From assembly GCA_947496605.1 (NCBI GenBank), contig CANMDF010000003.1, positions 1 through 64,000 of the forward strand: 64,000 bases of DNA, in the 5' to 3' direction. Shown piece by piece: positions 1 to 8,451 of this stretch (the stretch's first letter is position 1; each line of letters opens with the position of its first letter). Source of the DNA: an uncultured Paracoccaceae bacterium (GTDB lineage Bacteria; Pseudomonadota; Alphaproteobacteria; Rhodobacterales; Rhodobacteraceae). The position numbers and the translations under genes are program-made. A model generated the notes under the pieces. It saw nothing but the letters and a program-made list of their open reading frames with translations. It had not been told where the DNA came from and did not search any database.

Positions 1-258
1 CCTGACAAGAAAGGTGCTCCCGCTCCGTTTGGATCGCCACTTTCTGCGCTCGCAACACGGTGTTTTTCAACAGAATCAGCCCGAAGCAGACATTGGTTTT
101 CACCACCAAAGCTGACCGATTTCCTGCAGAGGGCGGAAACCGGTCATTCGCCGCAAGAACACCATATCGATGCAGATCTTTCGAAAGCAGACATGACGGT
201 GATGGTCCAAGTTCTGAAAGCGTTAGAGCGAACACAGCCGGCAGAACACTGCGGCTAG
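1..258 (+). CDS. 3' end of an unidentified gene (partial at the left edge)
   Basis: Frame 1 is open from the first base to a TAG at 256-258, giving 85 residues with no start codon needed. The end reads as a plausible protein tail (about residues 38-85, with KLTDFLQRAETG and a helical KADMTVMVQVLKALERT stretch). I do not recognise a family. A run of 85 open codons could arise by chance in one of six frames, and the first half shows no clear codon bias, so this is tentative. The stop lies 59 bases before the next start, in the same direction. The stretch between them holds no recognisable promoter. Confidence 0.35.
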   Translation, partial: PDKKGAPAPFGSPLSALATRCFSTESARSRHWFSPPKLTDFLQRAETGHSPQEHHIDADLSKADMTVMVQVLKALERTQPAEHCG

Positions 259-317
259 GATTCACAGCTTTTAAGTGCAAGATGCTTGCATGACGTATTC
301 TAAATAGATTTGCGGAA

Positions 318-3300
318 ATGTCCCACTCAAGTAATTCAACAGAAATGTTAATCGGAGCGATGACGGACGCGGGAGAATTTGAGCGGCTTGCGACAAGCGT
401 TCTGAAGATTGCCGATCCTTTATATGAGAGGATTGTTCATACCGGGGTGAACACATTGGGCCAAACAATTGTAGACCCGTTAGACGGTATTTCGATTTGC
501 AGAGATGAAAAAGGACTTGGCTATGCCATTGCTTGTGAACATACGATCACAGCACGATCGAACATTTCTGGAAAATGGCTTGACCCCGATGAGGGAGACC
601 TAATTACAGCCGTCGGCAAGCTTAAATCATACAAAGCCAAAAACCCTGATGTCGCTCTCAGACTAGTGCTGACCAGTAAGCACATCCCTCCATCAGACTT
701 GATTCAAAATGCCCATAGCGAGGCTGCAAAGCACTCGGTTGAATTGGACGTTTGGTCGAATGACAGACTGTCCACAGTTTTAGATGTCCATCCAGATGGC
801 CAATTTATTCGCTCAAAGTTCTTCGGAACTGCTCAGACTAGGCTCTCACGCGATCTTGCAGAAGAAATTTCACAATGGCAGTTGTCAAGGCATGCACCAT
901 TGGCTTCCAGTAACCAATTGATAGTTCGAGATATTTTGACGGCATGTCCGGCTCTTGAAACACTATCATCGTCTGTCGTTTTTCTAAATGGTTCCTCAGG
1001 AGCGGGTAAATCCGCGTTTTGTCACCAGCTTTGCAAAGGTGTGGTTGATAGAGGTGGTTTGGGTTTTGTTATTACCCATGACGTTTTGGAGAGGAGCTCG
1101 TCTCTTTCCCAAGCCATACGCGAGAGCTTAGTCGCAGAAGTTCCCTACCTGACCTTGGATGATCCAGTCGGTGAACTCGTTCGCTTGTCTCAAAGGCAAG
1201 ATGTGCAAATATGGATCGAAGATATTAACTTATCAACGTCACCCACTGGCCTGATATCAAAGCTGGATCGTATTTCCAGAGAACTCGACGGGCCAAAAAA
1301 TGACCCGCAGGCAAGGACATTGAAGGTTCTGTGTCCCGTTTGGCCGGAGAACCTCCGAGCGCTTCCAACCGAAGTGAGCAAAATCGTTCAAAGTCGTGTA
1401 GCTGACCTCACGGATTTTAGTGATCATGAAGCCAGAGAAGCGATCCAGAAGCGAAGTCAAGCCGCTGGTGTTGAGTTGACGAATGTAGAGGCTGATGAGG
1501 TACGCGAACACCTTGGGAACGACCCCCTTTTGATCGGGCTATGGACGGGGCAAGGTTATGAAAATGCGAGTGAAGTCCTCTCTGAATATGTCGCGAGCGC
1601 CTTTTCAGAAGTTTGTAATGCGCACTCGCGCTCCATATATTCGTTCCGTCATTCAGTCATCTCAATTGCTGCCTGGATGCTTGAAAATCGGATCAGCGAT
1701 CCTTCGTTTGAGCAGCTATCTGCGGAATTTGGATCGACACAGATCTTCGCAGATATAGAAGCAATATGCAGTGCGGGGGGTCTATTCAGAGAAGTTTCCT
1801 GGGGAAATCAGTCGAAACTCGGTTTTAGACATGATCGCGTGAGGGATTTTCTGCTGATTGAAGCGATTTCGAACGCGTTGTTGAGGGAGGACTATTCTCA
1901 AAGCTACCTAACCGACCCGTTCTACTCCGACTTGGTGGCTCGAGCTTCTGTTCGAGCAGAAATACCGGTTAAGTTTTGGGATTTTGCAAAATCCAGCATT
2001 CCTTTGATCTGCTTTGGTGCGTTGAAGCACTGTCAGAGGGGGAACCCATCGATTGCCAAACGCTTGCTGAATGAATGTGAAGAACTGGTTGGCGCGGGCT
2101 TGCTCGAAAATGTCCCGAAGCAAGTTCGATGGGCCATAGAATGGCAAATTGCTGGCCTGCAAGGGAGCCAGTTCAAAAGACTAGTTGATGCCACCAAGGA
2201 GGACAGGCATGCGGGTCGTGAAGCCAGAGTCTTAAATGGCGATGTCAAGGCGGCAGCGAACCTTTGCTATAGAATAGAGCCCTCCTCCAATGCCCCATTC
2301 CGTGATCGTCTCATTGCGCATGCTCGTGCACGCCATGGCCTCAAGTGGCTTGAAGGCGTGGCTGCGTTGGTCAGCGACAGCAGCAACACAGAGAAACAAC
2401 GGGAAGCAGCACTCTACCTCGCTGGAGAGTGTGCCGACGAACGATTGGCAGAGGCCGTCGCTGAGTGTTGGAAAATGATGAAAGCTGATGGATATGAGTT
2501 ATCTTACGGAATGCTGTTTGCTGCTGCTTCCTGTCTAAGTGGTTTCGACGATGCCACATTAAAGGACATTTTTGAGGCTTGGCAGACGTTGCCAACCGAA
2601 GAGCCGGAAGGCGAAGACAAGCCTTGGCGAAGTAATCGTCAATATGATGTTGCAAAATACTGTCTGGCTGGCGGCCTGAGTCGAGTTTGCAGCGACAGAA
2701 CAGTGCGCCCCCTGATCTTGCTAGCAGCGACCAACGAAGACATAGGATATGTAGTTTATGCGTGCCTAGAACAGGTTGATCATCCATTAGCAGCGATTTT
2801 TGTTGCCTTTTATATCGCAGACGTCGACAAGCGGGTCGAAGGTAAGGAAGGTTCATTTAACCCGCTTGCAAGCTCAAGATTTAGTCTCTTTGGTTCAGAT
2901 ATGGACCACAATGTTCGGTACACGACGCCCGCCTTGCAATCGTTAAGATCCGAATGGGAGAACACAGAGAACGAATTTTTCTTCCGAAAGAGATGCTTTC
3001 AGCTTTGGCGAGCATCTGCCAGTGTGAAACAGCTGCAACGGCTCGCGGAATGCCTGCCAAAAGGGCTTGAAGAAGAGTTGCTGCTTTCCAGATGCCGCAT
3101 CGGCGATATCACAGCGGTTCCTGACCTAAGGGCAAAGATTGAAGAACGCAGTTCAAATGGCATCTACTGGTTTCAGTTCATTCGCCAATTCGACAGCCGG
3201 TTGTTCGAAGATCTCATTTTGTGGAAGTTAGAAAAAATCGCCGTCGCATTGAAAACAGGCGGCAAGCCAGATTACAGCGCGGATAGCACTATAACTGACA

Positions 3301-3353
3301 TACTGGCTGATCGCCGCGATGAGTTCGCAGAGAGTACGATTGTTGAACATTGA
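318..3353 (+). CDS. Large P-loop (STAND-like) NTPase with degenerate nuclease-like N-terminus, candidate defence protein
   Basis: A 1011-aa protein. Residues 15-170 have the strand and spacing pattern of a restriction-endonuclease-like (Mrr-type) fold: FERLA near 21, LDG at 55-57, and IACEHT at 71-76 where Mrr-type enzymes usually have a Q/E-x-K core. The expected lysine is absent, so this domain may be inactive. A clean Walker A (GSSGAGKS, 225-232) and a Walker-B-like WIEDIN (299-304) follow, then several hundred residues of helical, HEAT/TPR-like sequence. This order resembles Avs-type and other STAND defence ATPases, but I cannot assign a named family. The frame ends at a TGA and stays open for another 215 codons. 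ATG 318 has a weak ribosome site; ATG 345 is an alternative. The region is A+T-richer than its neighbours, which fits horizontal transfer. Confidence 0.8.
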   Translation: MSHSSNSTEMLIGAMTDAGEFERLATSVLKIADPLYERIVHTGVNTLGQTIVDPLDGISICRDEKGLGYAIACEHTITARSNISGKWLDPDEGDLITAVGKLKSYKAKNPDVALRLVLTSKHIPPSDLIQNAHSEAAKHSVELDVWSNDRLSTVLDVHPDGQFIRSKFFGTAQTRLSRDLAEEISQWQLSRHAPLASSNQLIVRDILTACPALETLSSSVVFLNGSSGAGKSAFCHQLCKGVVDRGGLGFVITHDVLERSSSLSQAIRESLVAEVPYLTLDDPVGELVRLSQRQDVQIWIEDINLSTSPTGLISKLDRISRELDGPKNDPQARTLKVLCPVWPENLRALPTEVSKIVQSRVADLTDFSDHEAREAIQKRSQAAGVELTNVEADEVREHLGNDPLLIGLWTGQGYENASEVLSEYVASAFSEVCNAHSRSIYSFRHSVISIAAWMLENRISDPSFEQLSAEFGSTQIFADIEAICSAGGLFREVSWGNQSKLGFRHDRVRDFLLIEAISNALLREDYSQSYLTDPFYSDLVARASVRAEIPVKFWDFAKSSIPLICFGALKHCQRGNPSIAKRLLNECEELVGAGLLENVPKQVRWAIEWQIAGLQGSQFKRLVDATKEDRHAGREARVLNGDVKAAANLCYRIEPSSNAPFRDRLIAHARARHGLKWLEGVAALVSDSSNTEKQREAALYLAGECADERLAEAVAECWKMMKADGYELSYGMLFAAASCLSGFDDATLKDIFEAWQTLPTEEPEGEDKPWRSNRQYDVAKYCLAGGLSRVCSDRTVRPLILLAATNEDIGYVVYACLEQVDHPLAAIFVAFYIADVDKRVEGKEGSFNPLASSRFSLFGSDMDHNVRYTTPALQSLRSEWENTENEFFFRKRCFQLWRASASVKQLQRLAECLPKGLEEELLLSRCRIGDITAVPDLRAKIEERSSNGIYWFQFIRQFDSRLFEDLILWKLEKIAVALKTGGKPDYSADSTITDILADRRDEFAESTIVEH

Positions 3354-3359
3354 GAAGAT

Positions 3360-3998
3360 TTGCAGCATCGCTACAACTACCCCCATGTTTTGTTGTGTAT
3401 TGCCACACCCGCGACACTCAGACTCCATGCGCGTCACTTCGAAGGCATTGAGGACAAAGAGGATTATTTCAAGCTACTTGGCTTTGCTTATGGTTTCCGT
3501 AACTCAGACAGATCAGGCATAACCGAGGTTACGCAACTAGAAGCCCTTGAGCCATACCTCGATCACTTCACAGCCAGTTTGATTGATGAGCTTTGGGATG
3601 AATGTAACGACAAAGGTTTCATAGACTGGCGAAGAGAACACTTAGACGGACGGCTTTCTGAGAATAGTTGGGGTTTCCAACAGATCAACGACGAAGCCGC
3701 ATTCCGAGACATTGATGACCAGCTAATAAATCGTAGCAGTATAGAGATCGTTGCTTATTCGTGGTCAAGTATCTGGCGACGTGGCCCAAGTTCTCCCAGG
3801 GAGCTCATCGACACGGCTGTTCGTTATGTCGAAAGCAGAGCAAGCAACGACGCCGCTGAGTTCTTTGCAGAACTCTTGGCCTTGATTGGGACGCGAGATG
3901 ATTTGAAGTTTCTTTCAAATCACGTAAGTGCCGGGCTACTCACCCAAGAGCAATATGAAGGTACAGTGTTTGCTGTGCAAAACAGGTCTTTGATCTAG
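3360..3998 (+). CDS. C-terminal part of the NTPase, cut off by an in-frame TGA
   Basis: This 212-aa frame is in the same reading frame as the NTPase above and is separated from it only by the TGA at 3351-3353 and two codons. The sequence across the stop (…TIVEH-stop-EDLQHRYNYPHV…) reads as one continuous helical domain, so the intact gene probably encoded about 1226 residues. The only nearby start is a TTG at 3360, preceded by GAGAAG, which could allow re-initiation. The alternatives are a nonsense mutation, a sequencing error, or readthrough. The end of this frame overlaps the AGGAG ribosome site of the next gene, which suggests that the two were once translationally coupled. No known domain is recognisable. 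Confidence 0.6.
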   Translation: MQHRYNYPHVLLCIATPATLRLHARHFEGIEDKEDYFKLLGFAYGFRNSDRSGITEVTQLEALEPYLDHFTASLIDELWDECNDKGFIDWRREHLDGRLSENSWGFQQINDEAAFRDIDDQLINRSSIEIVAYSWSSIWRRGPSSPRELIDTAVRYVESRASNDAAEFFAELLALIGTRDDLKFLSNHVSAGLLTQEQYEGTVFAVQNRSLI

Positions 3999-4007
3999 GA
4001 GCAAGCT

Positions 4008-6605
4008 ATGTGGGAAAAGCCCACGCATCGCAAAATTGAAGGGACTGCAAGACCTCTGCGGGTGGCCTACCTCGTCGACTTGAAGACGTGTGATGATCTA
4101 TTGATCGATGCGATCATAGCCGAGAGTTTCAGTCGCTGGTCTGGTCGGCGAACTCCGATTTTTCCGGCTTCACCAGATGGCGTTGACCCCGCCTATCAGG
4201 CATGGCTGCATGCCTTCGATGCCGACATAATCTATAGTTTTGCAAATCTGACTGATGATGCTTTAGCGCAATTAGACGAATTATTGGCGCCTGGTATTCT
4301 CCATCATCATGAGGACAGGTATCGCGATACAGAAGGTGATCGCCGATTTCGCGTCGAACTCCCACTTGAAGGTCTGTCGTGCCTATCGGTGCTGCCTATG
4401 TTTGCCAGTCGTCGATGGGGCTTTGGTGATAAGCCCCAGAACATCCTGACTTTTGACAAGTATTGGGATGGGTCTGACGACACGTTCATTCGTGAGAATT
4501 TCGGTTTTCTTTCTACGAGCTTTGGCAGTGGTCAGTTGGCAGATTCCGCCCCAGAATTGTTTGATTGCCTTACCCTGATCTCAAAAGAAGCGCTGGAGAA
4601 CCGTCAATACGGCAAGAGTCAGCACGCCAAGTATGAGAGCGACCCTCGTGCCTTTTTGGAGGCCCTTACTGAACCGGGAGCCGTCCTTCCTCCATGTCAA
4701 CTATCCGAGTTGTTTTGTCACTATCTTGAACCAAAGAATTCTTTGATAGGAGGTGGCGTGAATGTAGTCGTTGGGGACGACATTTCAGATCGCTTGGTTT
4801 TCTGGAACGGGCATCACCGATTCTCGCGCAAGGAGTTGACCGGGACGTCATCAATTCGAATCTCTGTCGAACAATCAAAAGACACAGATTTCTTGCAATT
4901 GTTAGGAAAGGTTTTGGAACGCCGGGGCGTCCGTGGCGATCAAAACTCACCAGTCGCCACGATCCGATCAACATCGCTTGATAATACTGCACTTGCTGAA
5001 GTTACCGAACGCATCAAACCAGAAGGAAAATCTTGGAAACGCTACGAGACAGAAGCCATCGCAGATGCAAACTGGTCAATTCCAGAATTTTGGGAGGGAC
5101 GAGCATTTTTTACAACAGGATCTGTAGCCATATCAAGAGAGCCAAAGGGGCAACAAAGAAGCGAGCTCTCAGACGGTCGCGCAGAACTTCCCCTCGCGAC
5201 TCCATGGCACCTTTCTGAGAATTACTTGCCACCTGGCGTGCGCGCTGGTCAGTGGATGGTAGACTTGGCGATTGAACGGGAAAACGACCATTGCAAGTTT
5301 TCAAATGTCGTCCATGAGTGGATTCTGCCTCGCAGACTGCGCATCGATCCCTTTTTCTCAATTAATAGAGACAACTCGTCCTCTCGAATTTATCCACGAT
5401 ACTGCCAAAGGCCGACAAGGTCTGGCTTCTTGAGTGCCTCGACTGAACTTACAGTTCGCCAAGCTTCCATCTTGGTACCCGATGATGATCGCGCACTCTT
5501 TGGTGGACTGCGAGATTTTCAGAGAGGTCGCTTCCTCCGGCTAGACAAAGACAAAGATGGCCACCAGACACATTCTCCGAAGGTTAGCGATGCAAAATAC
5601 TCCGACAAAGGGCGTTATCTGCTGGGTGCTCTTCAACATTTCAATGATTTGAACGACGCCTTGCAAACATTGATGCATGGTTTTTGGCGGGAAACCCTGC
5701 GCAAATTGGGTGCTAATCCTTCGCACTTGGATGATCAGCTTGAAGCGGATTTCCAGAATATCCTCTCCAAACGATTGCGGGCAAACGGAAAGGAATGGGT
5801 GGTAAGTGACGAGCAGAGCCGCCAAACCGTGGTGCGGGAAGCGCTGAGAGTTGCTTCGCAGTTAAGACGACCGGATCGGTTCATACAGTATGATATGTTG
5901 CTTAACCGGTATGAAGATTTGGTCGCTGAGTTCTTAGAGAAGCACCCTCATCTGAAAGAGGTAGACCGTGATGAGTTTCTCTCATCGCGCGAATTGGATG
6001 CCTCGATACAATACCTTTGCGAGCGAAAAGTGCTGTTTCAAGGCCATGAATGGCAGTGTCGCAATTGTTATAACCGAAACTGGGTTTCGATTGACGAGCT
6101 TTCACGCGTAATGGTTTGCAATGTGTGTCAAAATGAAGCGCCACCGCCTGTCTCGGGTGGATGGCAGTTCAAGGCCAGCGGATTCCTCGTCGAGGCTTAT
6201 AGTGATCATGGAACCGAACCGGCGATTTGGGCGCTTTGGCAGCTTGCTGAACGTGCACGAAGGTCATTCTATTTTTTGCCCTCGGTCTTGATCTGGTTCG
6301 ACAAATACAGAGAAGATGGGACAAATGACTGTGAAGTTGATCTTTTGGCGGTGGTAGATGGCAAAACAGTCGCAGTCGAAGCCACTACTTCCAAAACATT
6401 GAAAGCTTCTGAAATTCAGAAGCTAGCCGCGTTTGCGAAAAAGGTGCGACCCGACAAGTTGTACGTTGTCTGCGGAGCAAATGGCCAGCGCGCGCGTGAG
6501 CAACTTGCAACAAAGATTCAGGAAAGCTTGCCAGAGGCAGTGAAGGTCGAGGTCGCTACTTATGAGGTTACCGGTGAGCGAAACGATCCATATTTGCCCA
6601 GTTAG
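4008..6605 (+). CDS. Zinc-ribbon protein with PD-(D/E)xK-like C-terminal domain, partner of the NTPase
   Basis: An 865-aa protein starting 9 bases after the upstream frame, with a good AGGAG site at about 3996-4000. The first 680 residues match no family I know. C684-x2-C687 and C704-x2-C707 form a zinc ribbon. It is followed by a nuclease-like domain: E776-x-D778, then a strand ending in E791-A-T-T-S-K796. This is the usual ExD...ExK layout of PD-(D/E)xK enzymes, except that the lysine is shifted three residues downstream. Predicted role (inference): the effector or nucleic-acid-handling subunit acting with the upstream NTPase. The pairing of an NTPase with a nuclease-like protein is typical of prokaryotic defence loci. 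Base composition matches the upstream gene and differs from the flanking metabolic genes. Confidence 0.8.
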   Translation: MWEKPTHRKIEGTARPLRVAYLVDLKTCDDLLIDAIIAESFSRWSGRRTPIFPASPDGVDPAYQAWLHAFDADIIYSFANLTDDALAQLDELLAPGILHHHEDRYRDTEGDRRFRVELPLEGLSCLSVLPMFASRRWGFGDKPQNILTFDKYWDGSDDTFIRENFGFLSTSFGSGQLADSAPELFDCLTLISKEALENRQYGKSQHAKYESDPRAFLEALTEPGAVLPPCQLSELFCHYLEPKNSLIGGGVNVVVGDDISDRLVFWNGHHRFSRKELTGTSSIRISVEQSKDTDFLQLLGKVLERRGVRGDQNSPVATIRSTSLDNTALAEVTERIKPEGKSWKRYETEAIADANWSIPEFWEGRAFFTTGSVAISREPKGQQRSELSDGRAELPLATPWHLSENYLPPGVRAGQWMVDLAIERENDHCKFSNVVHEWILPRRLRIDPFFSINRDNSSSRIYPRYCQRPTRSGFLSASTELTVRQASILVPDDDRALFGGLRDFQRGRFLRLDKDKDGHQTHSPKVSDAKYSDKGRYLLGALQHFNDLNDALQTLMHGFWRETLRKLGANPSHLDDQLEADFQNILSKRLRANGKEWVVSDEQSRQTVVREALRVASQLRRPDRFIQYDMLLNRYEDLVAEFLEKHPHLKEVDRDEFLSSRELDASIQYLCERKVLFQGHEWQCRNCYNRNWVSIDELSRVMVCNVCQNEAPPPVSGGWQFKASGFLVEAYSDHGTEPAIWALWQLAERARRSFYFLPSVLIWFDKYREDGTNDCEVDLLAVVDGKTVAVEATTSKTLKASEIQKLAAFAKKVRPDKLYVVCGANGQRAREQLATKIQESLPEAVKVEVATYEVTGERNDPYLPS

Positions 6606-6964
6606 TCTTGATTACACTTTGGAGGCCTCCGGGCGCGGATAAGCAAAACCAATGACAGCAAAGTCCCGCGATGCAGTAATCGAACGATCTAATGGCTTCT
6701 TACTTGCCGCCAATGTCTGCTATGTGGGCTGCAACCGCAGCATGGCCAAGAGCCGGTGAAGGTCCGCAAGGGGCCGAAACCTCAAATCCATGGGATTCGA
6801 GTCGGCTTACCGCGGGCGAGATTAACGATGTCAAACAGCGGCGCCTGAGCGCCTGAATGGCAGTGTTAAATCACTCGAAAAGGATTGAAAGTAGTGTTTT
6901 GGGCCCTCGATACAACGCTTACCATCCTACCAAAACATACGGCGTCTTTAATTCCGAAGACTGA
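6606..6964. other. Intergenic stretch, no gene seen
   Basis: This 359-bp gap lies between the convergent ends of the NTPase/nuclease module and the aldehyde dehydrogenase operon. It holds a 54-codon open frame (6692-6856) that has no ribosome site and no recognisable similarity. No U-tailed hairpin is visible for either flanking operon. It looks like degraded spacer marking the edge of the acquired module. Confidence 0.4.
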
Positions 6965-8443
6965 TCAGCGCATCACAAATGGGTTCGACATTGGCTTCGC
7001 AGATGTGTTGATCCACGTTGTTTTTGTTCGGGTATAGTCATTGATCGCATCAAGGCCCGCTTCGCGTCCGTAGCCCGAATGGTTGTACCCCCCAAATGGT
7101 GCGATTGGCGAAATGGCGCGGTAGGTGTTCACCCAGCAAATTCCGGCCTTTAGTCGTGATGAGACGCGGTGGGCACGTGCAAGGTTTTGGGTGAAAACAC
7201 CTGAGCCGAGACCAAAGGGTGTGCTGTTGGCCAAGACAATGGCCTCTTCTTCGGTGTCAAACGGGATCAACGACATCACTGGGCCGAAAAGCTCGACGTT
7301 CAGCGTTTCAATGCTGTGGTTTGCACATTCCACAAGGGTTGGGGCCATGAAGTTCCCAGGCCGATCAAGGGCTGCGCCTCCGAAGCGGATTTTTGCGCCT
7401 TGCTCCTTAGCTTTAGCCAATGCTGCGGTGATGCGATCGATCTGCGCCTTTGTGCAAAGCGGACCAAGATGGGTCCGTGTATCCAGCGGGTCGCTCACGA
7501 CGAGGTTCGCACATTTTTCTGTAATCCGTTCGATCAGAGTCTCAAAGATGGGCCTGTGTATCAAACCACGCGATCCCGCAACGCAGCTTTGCCCAGAGGC
7601 GCCAAAATTGCCCGCAATCAACCCGTTTGCGGCACCGTCCAAATCAGCGTCATCGAACACGAGGATTGGGGACTTCCCACCGAGTTCGAGCGAGATAACC
7701 GCAAAATTCTCGGCCGAGTTCCGCACGACATGACGGGCAGTTTCGGGGCCTCCGGTAAAGGCGATGCGATCCACGTCTGCATGGCGGGTCAGTGGAATGG
7801 CGCAATTCGCGGCATCGCCTGTAATGATTGAAACCACGCCGGCTGGAAATCCGGCTTGCTCAATCAAACGCGCGAATTCCAGCATCGGTGCGGGTGCAAT
7901 TTCAGAGGCTTTCAAAACCACGGAACACCCCGCGGCCAGTGCTGGGCCAAGTTTTGTTGCGGCTAAGAACATTTGGGCGTTCCACGGCACAATCGCCGCC
8001 ACAACACCAATTGGTTCACGGCGGGTAAAGACATGCATGTCGGGTTTGTCGATGGGCAGGACTGCACCTTCGATCTTATCCGCCAGTCCGGCGTAATAGC
8101 GGTAGTATTCCCCAACATACCCTGTCTGGCTGGCCGTTTCTGCAAGGAGTTTGCCGCTGTCAGTCGTCTCGATCCGGCCTAAGTGATCCGCATTTTCTGC
8201 GATTAGTTCCCCTAAACGATACAGCATTTTGCCGCGCTGTGTCTGGGTCATGTCGCGCCAAGTGGGGTCATCTAACACGCGTCGCGCGGCTGTGATCGCG
8301 CGATCAACATCCTGGGGTGAGGCACAGGCGAAAGTGGCCCAATCCTCTCCCGTTGCTGGGTTTTGCGTCGTCATCGTTTGTCCGTTATGGCCTTCGGTAA
8401 ACGCGCCGTCGATATAGAGTTGGAAATGCGGAAGCTTTGTCAT
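6965..8443 (-). CDS. NAD(P)-dependent aldehyde dehydrogenase
   Basis: A 492-aa enzyme of the ALDH superfamily, full family length, oxidising an aldehyde to the acid in the cytoplasm. Catalytic residues are present: N155 in PWNAQ, K178, E253 in LELGGKSP and the nucleophile C287 in GQSCVAGSR. The start has a GAGGAAC site and lies 8 bases after the flavin monooxygenase gene, so it is the last gene of a four-gene leftward operon. The substrate cannot be read from the sequence; the partners suggest the aldehyde arises from oxygenation and hydrolysis of an unknown compound. The last 77 codons are duplicated, in opposite orientation, at 20625-20858. Confidence 0.93.
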   Translation of the reverse strand: MTKLPHFQLYIDGAFTEGHNGQTMTTQNPATGEDWATFACASPQDVDRAITAARRVLDDPTWRDMTQTQRGKMLYRLGELIAENADHLGRIETTDSGKLLAETASQTGYVGEYYRYYAGLADKIEGAVLPIDKPDMHVFTRREPIGVVAAIVPWNAQMFLAATKLGPALAAGCSVVLKASEIAPAPMLEFARLIEQAGFPAGVVSIITGDAANCAIPLTRHADVDRIAFTGGPETARHVVRNSAENFAVISLELGGKSPILVFDDADLDGAANGLIAGNFGASGQSCVAGSRGLIHRPIFETLIERITEKCANLVVSDPLDTRTHLGPLCTKAQIDRITAALAKAKEQGAKIRFGGAALDRPGNFMAPTLVECANHSIETLNVELFGPVMSLIPFDTEEEAIVLANSTPFGLGSGVFTQNLARAHRVSSRLKAGICWVNTYRAISPIAPFGGYNHSGYGREAGLDAINDYTRTKTTWINTSAKPMSNPFVMR

Positions 8444-8451
8444 CGTGTTCC

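Noticed and set aside
61-85. TTTTTCAACAGAATCAG-type string that resembles insertion-sequence ends
   Set aside because: No partner inverted repeat, target duplication or transposase fragment could be found.
60-293. 77-codon plus-strand frame at the left edge
   Set aside because: It overlaps, in another frame, the longer frame 1 that is open from base 1, has no ribosome site, and its composition is unnatural (Arg/Ser-rich).
6692-6856. 54-codon open frame with ATG in the gap before the aldehyde dehydrogenase gene
   Set aside because: No ribosome site and no recognisable similarity. Such short frames are expected by chance.
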